From the NCBI GenBank assembly GCA_030044035.1, contig JASHWN010000321.1:1-6854 (forward strand): a stretch of 6,854 nucleotides of DNA, read 5' to 3'. Below, in pieces: positions 1-5,412 of the stretch (the stretch's first letter is position 1; every line of letters starts with the position of its first letter). The notes under the pieces were generated by a model. That model had not been told where the DNA came from. It did not search any database and saw only the letters and a program-made list of their open reading frames with translations. This stretch comes from Xanthobacteraceae bacterium (lineage in GTDB: Bacteria; Pseudomonadota; Alphaproteobacteria; Rhizobiales; Xanthobacteraceae). The translations under genes were made by a program, and so were the position numbers.

Positions 1-342
1 CGACGGCGCCATGATGCGGCGATGGCGCCGCCAGGTGTCGCCTTCGCTGGTTAAGAGCCCGCGGCCGAGACCCGGCTCCAGCAGGCGGCGGCCGACCTCG
101 GATTTGGTGTAGTTCGCCGCATTATCGAGCAGGACGTGGCGGATGGCGTTCGGCTCGTTGATGATGAACATGCGGCGCCACAGGATGCGCCGCACGATGA
201 TGTCGGCTTTGAAATCCTCTTCGTCGTAAGCGACCAGCGCGTTCTCACGCACGGCGCGCAGCGATTGCCGCAGGCCGGCCCGTGCTTGCGGTCGGCGCGG
301 CGCCGCAAGGATCGGGGCTTCACTGCTGCCGATGCCACTCAT
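1..342 (-). CDS. Cytochrome P450, N-terminal part (runs off left edge)
   Basis: Reading the minus strand from the ATG at 342 gives 114 codons with no stop, open at the window edge. Residues 95-114 contain GLLTSEGDTWRRHRRIMAPS, which matches the P450 C-helix region: the conserved W104xxxR108 normally contacts a heme propionate. Residues 60-80 (INEPNAIRHVLLDNAANYTK) fit the usual 'P..v..vL..n..nY.K' segment before the B-C region. The heme-binding Cys loop and the ExxR motif would lie beyond the edge, so subfamily and substrate cannot be told. There is no N-terminal membrane anchor; residues 1-25 are Ala/Pro/Arg-rich, as in soluble bacterial P450s. The Shine-Dalgarno is weak. The frame stays open upstream, but no nearer start codon has a better ribosome site. 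The thioesterase gene lies 132 bp upstream on the same strand. Family assignment is secure; function is unknown. Confidence 0.88.
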   Translation of the reverse strand, partial: MSGIGSSEAPILAAPRRPQARAGLRQSLRAVRENALVAYDEEDFKADIIVRRILWRRMFIINEPNAIRHVLLDNAANYTKSEVGRRLLEPGLGRGLLTSEGDTWRRHRRIMAPS

Positions 343-385
343 GGCCGTCGTGTGGCACCCAAAAGAGCCGACAGGAAGGCGTTCG

Positions 386-410
386 TTACGCGCTCCCCTT
401 ATGCGCGTAA
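386..410. repeat. Perfect inverted repeat between thioesterase and P450 genes
   Basis: Arms TTACGCGC (386-393) and GCGCGTAA (403-410) are exact reverse complements, separated by a 9-base spacer (394-402). The repeat lies 44 bp upstream of the P450 start and 65 bp after the thioesterase stop. No T-tract follows on either strand, so an intrinsic terminator is unlikely. Its position and symmetry suit an operator for a dimeric repressor acting on the P450 gene, but that is inference. A chance or dispersed palindrome is also possible. Confidence 0.5.
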
Positions 411-474
411 GGAGGTTATGGCTACGTTCGTCACCGCCGCAGGGATGGGCCCGTTAGCCTGGAACGCGCCGCTG

Positions 475-945
475 CTAGCTCGGGAAAATGAGGCACGTCG
501 TCGTGCCGTGCGCGAGCAACCGGCCCTTGGTGTCGGTGACGCGGCCTTCCGCAGTGCCGACCCGCCGGCCGCAGCTGAGGACTTTGCCTTCGGCCCTGAT
601 TTGGCCCGTCTCTAGCGTGACGGGTCGGACGAGTGAAATCTTGAACTCAAGCGTCGTACTGCCAACGCCTTTTTCCAGCGTCGATTGGACGGCGAGGCCC
701 ATGCAGCTATCGAGGATAGTCGCCGTGAGGCCGCCGTGCACCGTGCCCCATGGATTGAGGTGAGCGTCCGTGGGATCGACCGCGATGACGACGCGACCGC
801 TTTCGGCCTCTATCACGTCATAGCCCAAGGTCTGTGCGATCGTGTTCAGCGGCAGCACTCCGCTGGCCAGGCCCTTGACGAACTCCAGCCCGCTCATCGT
901 CTTCTGTCGCTCGGGACTGACCGTCCCGTAGAGCTTGGTGCTCAT
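475..945 (-). CDS. PaaI-family hotdog-fold acyl-CoA thioesterase
   Basis: The 156-residue product fits the usual 135-160 residue length of PaaI/YdiI-type thioesterases, which hydrolyse acyl- or aroyl-CoA thioesters in the cytoplasm as homotetramers. The diagnostic segment is N64-P-W-G-T-V-H70-G-G-L-T-A-T-I-L-D79-S-C-M-G: the hotdog helix with the HGG motif and the acidic residue (D79) typical of the catalytic site in this clan. Later strands (TTLEFKISLVRPV, IRAEGKVLSCGRRVGTAEGRV, LLAHGTTTCLI) complete the fold. The ATG at 945 is preceded by GAAGGT at a good distance (951-956), which supports this start over the internal Met17. It is flanked by the EamA exporter upstream and the P450 downstream on the same strand. 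A catabolic link to the P450 is possible, but both gaps exceed 120 bp. The CoA substrate cannot be inferred. Confidence 0.87.
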   Translation of the reverse strand: MSTKLYGTVSPERQKTMSGLEFVKGLASGVLPLNTIAQTLGYDVIEAESGRVVIAVDPTDAHLNPWGTVHGGLTATILDSCMGLAVQSTLEKGVGSTTLEFKISLVRPVTLETGQIRAEGKVLSCGRRVGTAEGRVTDTKGRLLAHGTTTCLIFPS

Positions 946-962
946 GTTTCACCTTCGATTCT

Positions 963-982
963 CTCAGCTTCGACAAGCTGAG
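963..982. repeat. Dispersed REP-like palindrome (VLSLSK-type) in thioesterase leader
   Basis: Arms CTCAGCTT (963-970) and AAGCTGAG (975-982) pair perfectly around a CGAC tetraloop. Read on the minus strand, the element and its flank encode VLSLSKLRE. The VLSLSK signature appears in many spurious database ORFs because closely related palindromes are scattered through proteobacterial intergenic regions; that comparison is from memory. The element lies 18 bp upstream of the thioesterase start and about 85 bp beyond the transporter stop. It could fold in the mRNA 5' leader. No T-run follows, so it is not a canonical terminator. Confidence 0.6.
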
Positions 983-1068
983 GACACCAAAAGGCGCGGG
1001 GCGAGAGCCACCCGAAATCTGCTCCGATGATTTCCGGCCGTTGTGCTGACAAGGGAGCGCTTCTGCAA

Positions 1069-2079
1069 TCACCGGTCGTCGGCCGCGCGCGCCGCCACCG
1101 ATCGCTGCAGCCGCGCCTCACGCCAGAACAGAAAGAAACCGGAGGCGACGACGATGGCAGACCCGAGCAACAGGCCCGCGGACGGCACGTCGCCCCAGAC
1201 GAAAAAACCGAAACCGATCGCCCAGACCAGCATCAGGTAATAGAACGGGGCGACCGCGGCGGCCGGGGCAAGATGCAACGCCTGGGTCCAGAAATACTGG
1301 CCGATCGCATTGGCAAGGCCACTGCCGAACATCATGGCGGCGTCGATCGGCTCCGGCCAGCGGCAGCCGAACAGCAGCAGGAAAGAGTGAAGGAACGCAA
1401 GCGTGGTGATCTGCCAGATCATCAGCGTATTGGCAGATTCGGTCTTGCTCATGCCGCGCACCGCGACCGTGACGCTGCCGTAGAGCACCGCGTTGCCGAG
1501 CGCGAACAGGGCGCCGAGCGAGAACGAGTTGGCGCCCGGCCGCGCCACAATCAGCACGCCGGCGAATCCGATCAACAGCGCGGTCCAGCGCGCCACGCTG
1601 GTGCGCTCCTTGAGCCAGAAAATCGACACCAAAGCGGCGAACAATGGTGCCGAGAAATTGATCGAGACCGCGCCGGCGAGCGGCATCAGCGTGAAGGCGA
1701 GCGCAAACAGCGTTTGCGAAACGGCCTGCGACAGTCCGCGGGCCAAGTGATCGCGGGGGCGGCGCGTGGCGTAGACCGCAAGTCCGGTCATCGGCAGCAT
1801 GACGGCGGCGCAGACCAGGAACGACGCCAGCGAGCGGGCGAACACCACTTCGCCGACCGGATAGATGCCGACCAGCCATTTGGTCAGGGCCGCGGCGGCG
1901 GAGAACAGCATTGTGGCAAGCACCATGCAGAGGATGCCGCGCGGCACGTGATCCTTGCGGATTTTTTCATTTTTGTGGATTTTTCGGCCAGCGACGCGGT
2001 GCGCTGCCGCACTCGGAAGCTGTGCGCGAGCGTCCGGCCGGTCGTTCACGATCGCCGGATCGGCGGTGCGCTGGTCCAT
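1069..2079 (-). CDS. EamA/DMT-superfamily exporter (10 TM)
   Basis: The 336-residue product is an integral inner-membrane protein with two tandem EamA domains at about residues 47-180 and 187-320, the standard layout of drug/metabolite transporters that usually export amino acids or other small metabolites. Alternating hydrophobic helices begin at GILCMVLATMLFSAAAALTK. The first repeat ends in the characteristic PLFAALVSIFWLKER (145-159), followed by a GFAGVLIV helix. The second repeat has Tyr-rich APFYYLMLVWAIGFGFFVWGD. The substrate cannot be predicted. The start is uncertain. The ATG at 2079 has GAGGGG eight bases upstream and yields a 44-residue polar N-terminal tail. A GTG at 1947, with AAGGA four bases upstream, would start directly at TM1, more typical of the family. 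The open frame continues upstream to an ATG at 2172, which lacks support. The gene is divergent from the 143-residue unknown. Confidence 0.85.
   Translation of the reverse strand: MDQRTADPAIVNDRPDARAQLPSAAAHRVAGRKIHKNEKIRKDHVPRGILCMVLATMLFSAAAALTKWLVGIYPVGEVVFARSLASFLVCAAVMLPMTGLAVYATRRPRDHLARGLSQAVSQTLFALAFTLMPLAGAVSINFSAPLFAALVSIFWLKERTSVARWTALLIGFAGVLIVARPGANSFSLGALFALGNAVLYGSVTVAVRGMSKTESANTLMIWQITTLAFLHSFLLLFGCRWPEPIDAAMMFGSGLANAIGQYFWTQALHLAPAAAVAPFYYLMLVWAIGFGFFVWGDVPSAGLLLGSAIVVASGFFLFWREARLQRSVAARAADDR
1961..1984. other. A/T-tract cluster near the possible second start of the exporter gene
   Basis: Three T-runs on the plus strand (1962-1967, 1970-1974, 1980-1984) form an AT-rich island in otherwise very GC-rich DNA, 14-37 bp upstream of the alternative GTG start at 1947. 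With the longer start it encodes KIHKNEKI. With the shorter start it would be non-coding leader or promoter-proximal DNA. The tract spacing is only roughly helical (about 8 and 10 bp). Confidence 0.45.
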
Positions 2080-2095
2080 CCTTCTGGCCCCTCGG

Positions 2096-2113
2096 GCACC
2101 GAAGCATCGGTGC
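2096..2113. other. Small hairpin upstream of the exporter start
   Basis: GCACCGA (2096-2102) and TCGGTGC (2107-2113) pair perfectly around an AGCA loop. It lies 16 bp upstream of the exporter ATG at 2079, in the 189-bp gap between that start and the divergent unknown gene. It might be a leader hairpin or short operator; a 7-bp stem may also be chance in DNA this GC-rich. Confidence 0.3.
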
Positions 2114-2231
2114 GGCCCGCGATCAAGGCGCATCGCCGACACTCGACCGAAAAACGCAGCGATGCGCGCCACCAGCGGCTGCCGGCGCCGCGAAGGAACA
2201 TTCGGTCAAGAGCCGGGTTCAACGATCGAGG

Positions 2232-2248
2232 AGCCGTTTTCGGCTTTT
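2232..2248 (+). promoter_or_regulatory. Leader hairpin followed by T-run, just before the ribosome site
   Basis: AGCCG (2232-2236) and CGGCT (2241-2245) form a 5-bp stem with a TTTT loop, and the downstream arm continues into TTTTC. This resembles a miniature intrinsic terminator or attenuator on the plus strand, six bases before the AAAGGAG ribosome site of the 143-residue gene. The CTTTT (2244-2248) could alternatively pair with the AAAG of that ribosome site. The stem is short, so a regulatory role is only a suggestion. Confidence 0.3.
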
Positions 2249-2253
2249 CAGCT

Positions 2254-2260
2254 AAAGGAG
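2254..2260 (+). promoter_or_regulatory. Strong ribosome binding site fixing the start at 2269
   Basis: AAAGGAG lies eight bases upstream of the ATG at 2269. It decides the start of the 143-residue gene: the same frame is open for another 414 codons upstream to 1027, but that stretch has no such site and runs antisense to the exporter gene. Confidence 0.8.
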
Positions 2261-2268
2261 TGCCTCTA

Positions 2269-2700
2269 ATGTGCGACTATAGCCTGCATCTCGTCGCTTC
2301 GCGGCCGGCGAAAGTCGGCGACAAGCTGGTCACGACCGATTTTACCCGCTCCATCACCCGCGGCTTCTCGGCCGTCGGCGAGCCGGACGTGGCGGTTTGC
2401 CTGCTGCCCGGCACCGAGATCGCGTTCGAGGACGACGTCCAGTACGACCGCGCCTTCAGTTTGTTCGGCAAGGCTCGCGTCGAGCACAAAGTTGCCCGGT
2501 TCCGCCAAGTCAACATGGACGACCCGCATGTGCATCACGACGCGCTCGAATTCCCGGGCGGTCAGATCGTGATGGTGACCCGGCTGATGCCGGGCCAGCG
2601 CGCCGCCGTGCTGCAACTGCCGGTCTCCGGCCAGGAGCAGAGCCGCGCCAAGGAAGCCGCGCCCGCGCGCGAGCGCATGATCGAACCGATCACGCCGTAG
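2269..2700 (+). CDS. Conserved hypothetical protein, MCDYSLH-type, unknown function
   Basis: The 143-residue protein starts MCDYSLHLVASRPAKVGDKL and has a strong ribosome site. I do not recognise a named domain. I recall similar short proteins with the same MCDYSLH start, annotated as hypothetical, in Bradyrhizobium-like genomes. There is no signal peptide and no membrane helix, so it is probably cytoplasmic. The middle is a run of predicted beta strands (VAVCLLPGTEIAF, KVARFRQVN, QIVMVTRL, AAVLQLPV). A polar cluster D84-D85-P-H87-V-H89-H90-D91-A-L-E94-F could bind a metal or form an active site. The last 25 residues are Ala/Glu/Arg-rich and probably disordered. A small beta-barrel or cupin-like fold is conceivable but unproven. 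It is transcribed alone, divergent from the exporter and convergent with the methyltransferase. Confidence 0.85.
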   Translation: MCDYSLHLVASRPAKVGDKLVTTDFTRSITRGFSAVGEPDVAVCLLPGTEIAFEDDVQYDRAFSLFGKARVEHKVARFRQVNMDDPHVHHDALEFPGGQIVMVTRLMPGQRAAVLQLPVSGQEQSRAKEAAPARERMIEPITP

Positions 2701-2759
2701 CGCATCCGTAACGCGCTTGCGATAGCCGCGCGCCGACGAGCGGCTTGGCATGACCTGCA

Positions 2760-2786
2760 CGCGGTGAAGACGCGATCTTCGCCGCG
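2760..2786. terminator. Likely bidirectional hairpin terminator at a convergent junction
   Basis: Positions 2760-2770 and 2776-2786 form an 11-bp stem (ten Watson-Crick pairs plus one T-G at 2765/2781) around a CGCGA loop. It lies in the 117-bp gap between the stop of the plus-strand unknown (2700) and the stop of the minus-strand methyltransferase (2818), where a shared terminator is expected. There is no clear T-tract on either side, so its efficiency is uncertain; GC-rich alphaproteobacteria often lack one. Confidence 0.5.
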
Positions 2787-2817
2787 GGGCGGGTTTGCGT
2801 TGCCCAATGCGGCACCG

Positions 2818-3519
2818 TCAGACTATGCGGCGGCCGTGCGCAACGATGATGGCGCCATGGCCGTCGTCCCAGGCGCGCGCGACGCGGCTCATGCCGGCTT
2901 CCTGCATCAGCCCGATATGGGTTTCGATGCCGCCGACGACTGCGAACAGGTCGTAATCGAGAAATGGCGCGCCGGGCTTGAGCAGTTGCGCGATGCCGCG
3001 ATAGCAGGCGGCGATCGCCGCGGTCGAGCGAAGATTGTGGATCGCGATGGCCGAGACGATCAGGTCGAACGGACCGCCAACCTGATTGACCCAGCCGGGA
3101 TCCGTCAGATCGCACAGCACGAATGACGTTCGGCCGGCCGCGTCAGCAAGGTGGCGTCGGGCGCGTTCAAGCATCAGCGCAGAAAAGTCCTGCAAAGTCA
3201 AGTGAACGTTGGGGAAAGCGCGCAAGACTTCTTCGCTGACGAAGCCATAGCCTGCGCCGATATCGAGTGCCGCGATCGCCGCGTCATGCGGCAGCTTGGC
3301 CATGGCGACCATCTGCCTGATGCGCGGCCGCCGTTCGTCCTCACGGCCTTCGTCGCGCTTGATCCACTCGTCGACGTAGCTCTCCGAGTGCCAGTCGTGC
3401 GGCTTGTGCGCGTGGCCGTGGCCATGCGCGTCGTCATGGGCGTGGCTGTGCTCCTCGTGGCGATGATGGTCCGCATGATGCTCGCCTTCTGCACGCGGCT
3501 TTCGATTGTCGACTGTCAT
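2818..3519 (-). CDS. Class I SAM-dependent methyltransferase with His-rich N-terminus
   Basis: The 233-residue product has a Rossmann-fold methyltransferase domain at about 65-205. Motif I is LDIGAGYG (85-92), the SAM-binding glycine loop. The acidic residue ending strand 2 is D111 in LTLQDFS, D137 sits in FVLCDLTD, and FDLIVSAIAIHNL (151-163) is the strand 4/helix segment. The C-terminus (MSRVARAWDDGHGAIIVAHGRR) fits the last strands. The acceptor substrate is unknown. Residues 14-44 hold 14 histidines mixed with Asp, Glu and Ala, a composition like the metal-binding tails of Ni or Zn chaperones and transporters; this may bind metal, which is inference. The ATG at 3519 has GAGGT upstream. 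It starts 18 bp after the hyuB-like stop, so the two are very probably co-transcribed and may act in one pathway. Confidence 0.87.
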   Translation of the reverse strand: MTVDNRKPRAEGEHHADHHRHEEHSHAHDDAHGHGHAHKPHDWHSESYVDEWIKRDEGREDERRPRIRQMVAMAKLPHDAAIAALDIGAGYGFVSEEVLRAFPNVHLTLQDFSALMLERARRHLADAAGRTSFVLCDLTDPGWVNQVGGPFDLIVSAIAIHNLRSTAAIAACYRGIAQLLKPGAPFLDYDLFAVVGGIETHIGLMQEAGMSRVARAWDDGHGAIIVAHGRRIV

Positions 3520-3537
3520 CCTGCCACCTCTGGTTTG

Positions 3538-5277
3538 CTAGCGGTTACGCAGGCGCGCGGTCTCGGCAAGATCGAGCCATCCCGACGCGTCGATCGCCAC
3601 TCCGTAATCGCTGCGGGCTTGCTCGGCGCTGATCAGACCGTCGAGCACGTCGTCGCGCACGCGCTCGGGATCGCGCGCGCGCGGATCGCCGAAGCCGCCG
3701 CCGCCTGGAAGATGCAGACACATGGCGTCGCGCGGCGGCACGGTCTGCCGGCCCTTTGGCCGGATCGGCCGCCCGGAACGTAACGTCACCGTGCCGGGAG
3801 CCCCTGCTCCGCCCCCATTGCGGCCGCGTGCCGGATTTTTCACACGTTCGAAGTTGCATAACAGAGCAACGGGATTGGCGTCGGCGCCGCCGATTTCGAT
3901 GATTTGGCCAAGTCCGCCGCGAAATTTTCCGGGCCCGCCCGAACCGTCGCGAAATTCGCGGCGATAGAACACGACCGGCGCGATGCTCTCGGTGGCTTCG
4001 ACCGGTATCGTGCGCACGCCCGACGGAAAAGAGGTGGCCGACAGTCCGTCCTTGGCGGGTCGCGCGCCGGTGCCGCCGCAATGAAAGATCACGGTCGAGA
4101 ACAACGGCAGCGCATTGGTGTCGGTGCCCTCTTCGACTTCGTCGACCAGCGAGCCGCCGCCGAAAATCTGCGGGTTCCACAGCGACGACGCGCCCTCGGC
4201 CGGCACGCCGCCGGCGATCGCCTGGTGCAGGCAGCCGGCGACGACGTCGGGGAGCATTTGCCCAACCGTATGGCGCGCCGCGACCGGCCACGGCCGGTTG
4301 GCGTTGAGCACGCAGCCTTCCGGCGCGGCGACCGTGATCGGCGCGAGCGAGCCGGCATTGTTCGGCACGTCCGGTGCGACCAAACATTTGACGCCGAAGG
4401 CGGTATAGGCGAGGCAATAATTGAGCACGACGTTGATGCCGTAGCTCGAGGCCGGCGAGGTGCCGTCGAAATCGACGTGAATGCCATTGTCCGCGATGGT
4501 CAGCGCGGCATCGAGCACGAGCGGCTTGTCGTAGCCATCCATGGTCAAGGTGTTGCGATAGGTGCCGGCCGGCAGCGCGCGAATGCGCTCGAGCGCCGCC
4601 TCGCGCGACGCCTCGATGATGGAATCGCCGAGCCGGTCCAGATTGGCGATCTCGAACTCGTCCATCATCTCGATCAAACGCCGGCTGCCCTCGTCGTTAC
4701 ACGCGGCGCAGGCGTAAATGTCGCCCTCGACCTGCAGCGGTTCGCGTACATTGGCGCGAACGAGGCGCAACAGGTCCTCGTTCATGCGGCCCTCGCGGGC
4801 GAGCGGCATGATCGGGATCGACAGACCCTCCTCGAAGACCTGCCGGCCGTCCGGTCCCATGCCGAGGCCACCGATATCGACGACGTGGATGGTATTGGCG
4901 AACAGTCCCACCGCTTCGCCGCGATAAAAGCTCGGCGTCACCACCGTGATGTCGTGCAGATGCCCCGAGGTGAGCCACGGGTCGTTGGTGATGTAATGGT
5001 CGCCCGGCTTCATGCCGGCGAGCGGATAGACGTCGAGGAAATATTTGACCGCATTGGCCATGGAGTTGACATGGCCCGGCGTACCGGTGACGGCCTGCGC
5101 CAGCATGCGGCCGTGGCGGTCGAACACGCCGGCGGAAAGATCACCAGCCTCGCGCACCGAGGTGGAAAACGCCGTGCGCAGCATGGTTTGCGCCTGCTCC
5201 TCGACCACCGCGATCAGCCGGCTCCACATGATCTGCTGGTGAATCTGCGCGAGCGCGGCATTGGGGCGGGCGGCCAT
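3538..5277 (-). CDS. Hydantoinase B / acetone carboxylase-alpha family protein (HyuB-like)
   Basis: The 579-residue product is a full-length member of the HyuB family (usual length about 500-600). HyuB proteins act with an ATP-using HyuA subunit on N-methylhydantoin, 5-oxoproline-like lactams or, in acetone carboxylase, ketones. Family motifs appear in order: FSTSVREAGDLSAGVFD (37-53), GTPGHVNSM (65-73), NDPWLTSGHLHDITVV (98-113), NTIHVVDIGG (128-137), GGTGARPAKDG (401-411), RDGSGGPGKFRGG (443-455) and the C-terminal PGGGGFGDP (524-532). It is cytoplasmic with no signal peptide. The ATG at 5277 has AGGA seven bases upstream; starting at Met17 would remove part of the usual N-terminal helix. 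The methyltransferase follows after 18 bp. No HyuA gene lies in the window: the gene upstream is DUF2076. The exact substrate cannot be assigned, so no symbol is given. Confidence 0.9.
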   Translation of the reverse strand: MAARPNAALAQIHQQIMWSRLIAVVEEQAQTMLRTAFSTSVREAGDLSAGVFDRHGRMLAQAVTGTPGHVNSMANAVKYFLDVYPLAGMKPGDHYITNDPWLTSGHLHDITVVTPSFYRGEAVGLFANTIHVVDIGGLGMGPDGRQVFEEGLSIPIMPLAREGRMNEDLLRLVRANVREPLQVEGDIYACAACNDEGSRRLIEMMDEFEIANLDRLGDSIIEASREAALERIRALPAGTYRNTLTMDGYDKPLVLDAALTIADNGIHVDFDGTSPASSYGINVVLNYCLAYTAFGVKCLVAPDVPNNAGSLAPITVAAPEGCVLNANRPWPVAARHTVGQMLPDVVAGCLHQAIAGGVPAEGASSLWNPQIFGGGSLVDEVEEGTDTNALPLFSTVIFHCGGTGARPAKDGLSATSFPSGVRTIPVEATESIAPVVFYRREFRDGSGGPGKFRGGLGQIIEIGGADANPVALLCNFERVKNPARGRNGGGAGAPGTVTLRSGRPIRPKGRQTVPPRDAMCLHLPGGGGFGDPRARDPERVRDDVLDGLISAEQARSDYGVAIDASGWLDLAETARLRNR

Positions 5278-5412
5278 AGCCCGATCCTACTGTGCGGCTT
5301 CATGCATTCGCAAGAAGGCGGCCACCCGCGGGCGCGAGTTTCTCAGTTAGTCGCACCAATCGGAGTTAGGTATGATTGAGCGCGCCAATGTCGCCGGCGA
5401 GCGGTCTTCTGG

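Noticed and set aside
51..338. 95-codon minus-strand frame at the left edge
   Set aside because: It is the wrong frame. The frame starting at 342 encodes a recognisable P450 N-terminus with WxxxR, which the 95-codon product lacks.
136..615. 159-codon plus-strand frame across P450 and thioesterase
   Set aside because: It is antisense to parts of two real genes and to the palindromic gap, with no family resemblance.
2080..2172. Upstream ATG at 2172 for the exporter
   Set aside because: It would add 31 Arg-rich residues, contains a hairpin, and lacks a ribosome site; the starts at 2079 or 1947 are better.
3904..5379. 491-codon plus-strand open frame opposite the hyuB-like gene
   Set aside because: It is antisense to a gene with clear family motifs along its whole length, has Arg/His/Asp-rich low-complexity composition typical of GC-driven shadow frames, and has no credible ribosome site.
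5391..5400. Ten-base palindrome TCGCCGGCGA after the DUF2076 stop
   Set aside because: It is short and made of very common GC-rich triplets, with no T-tract; likely chance.
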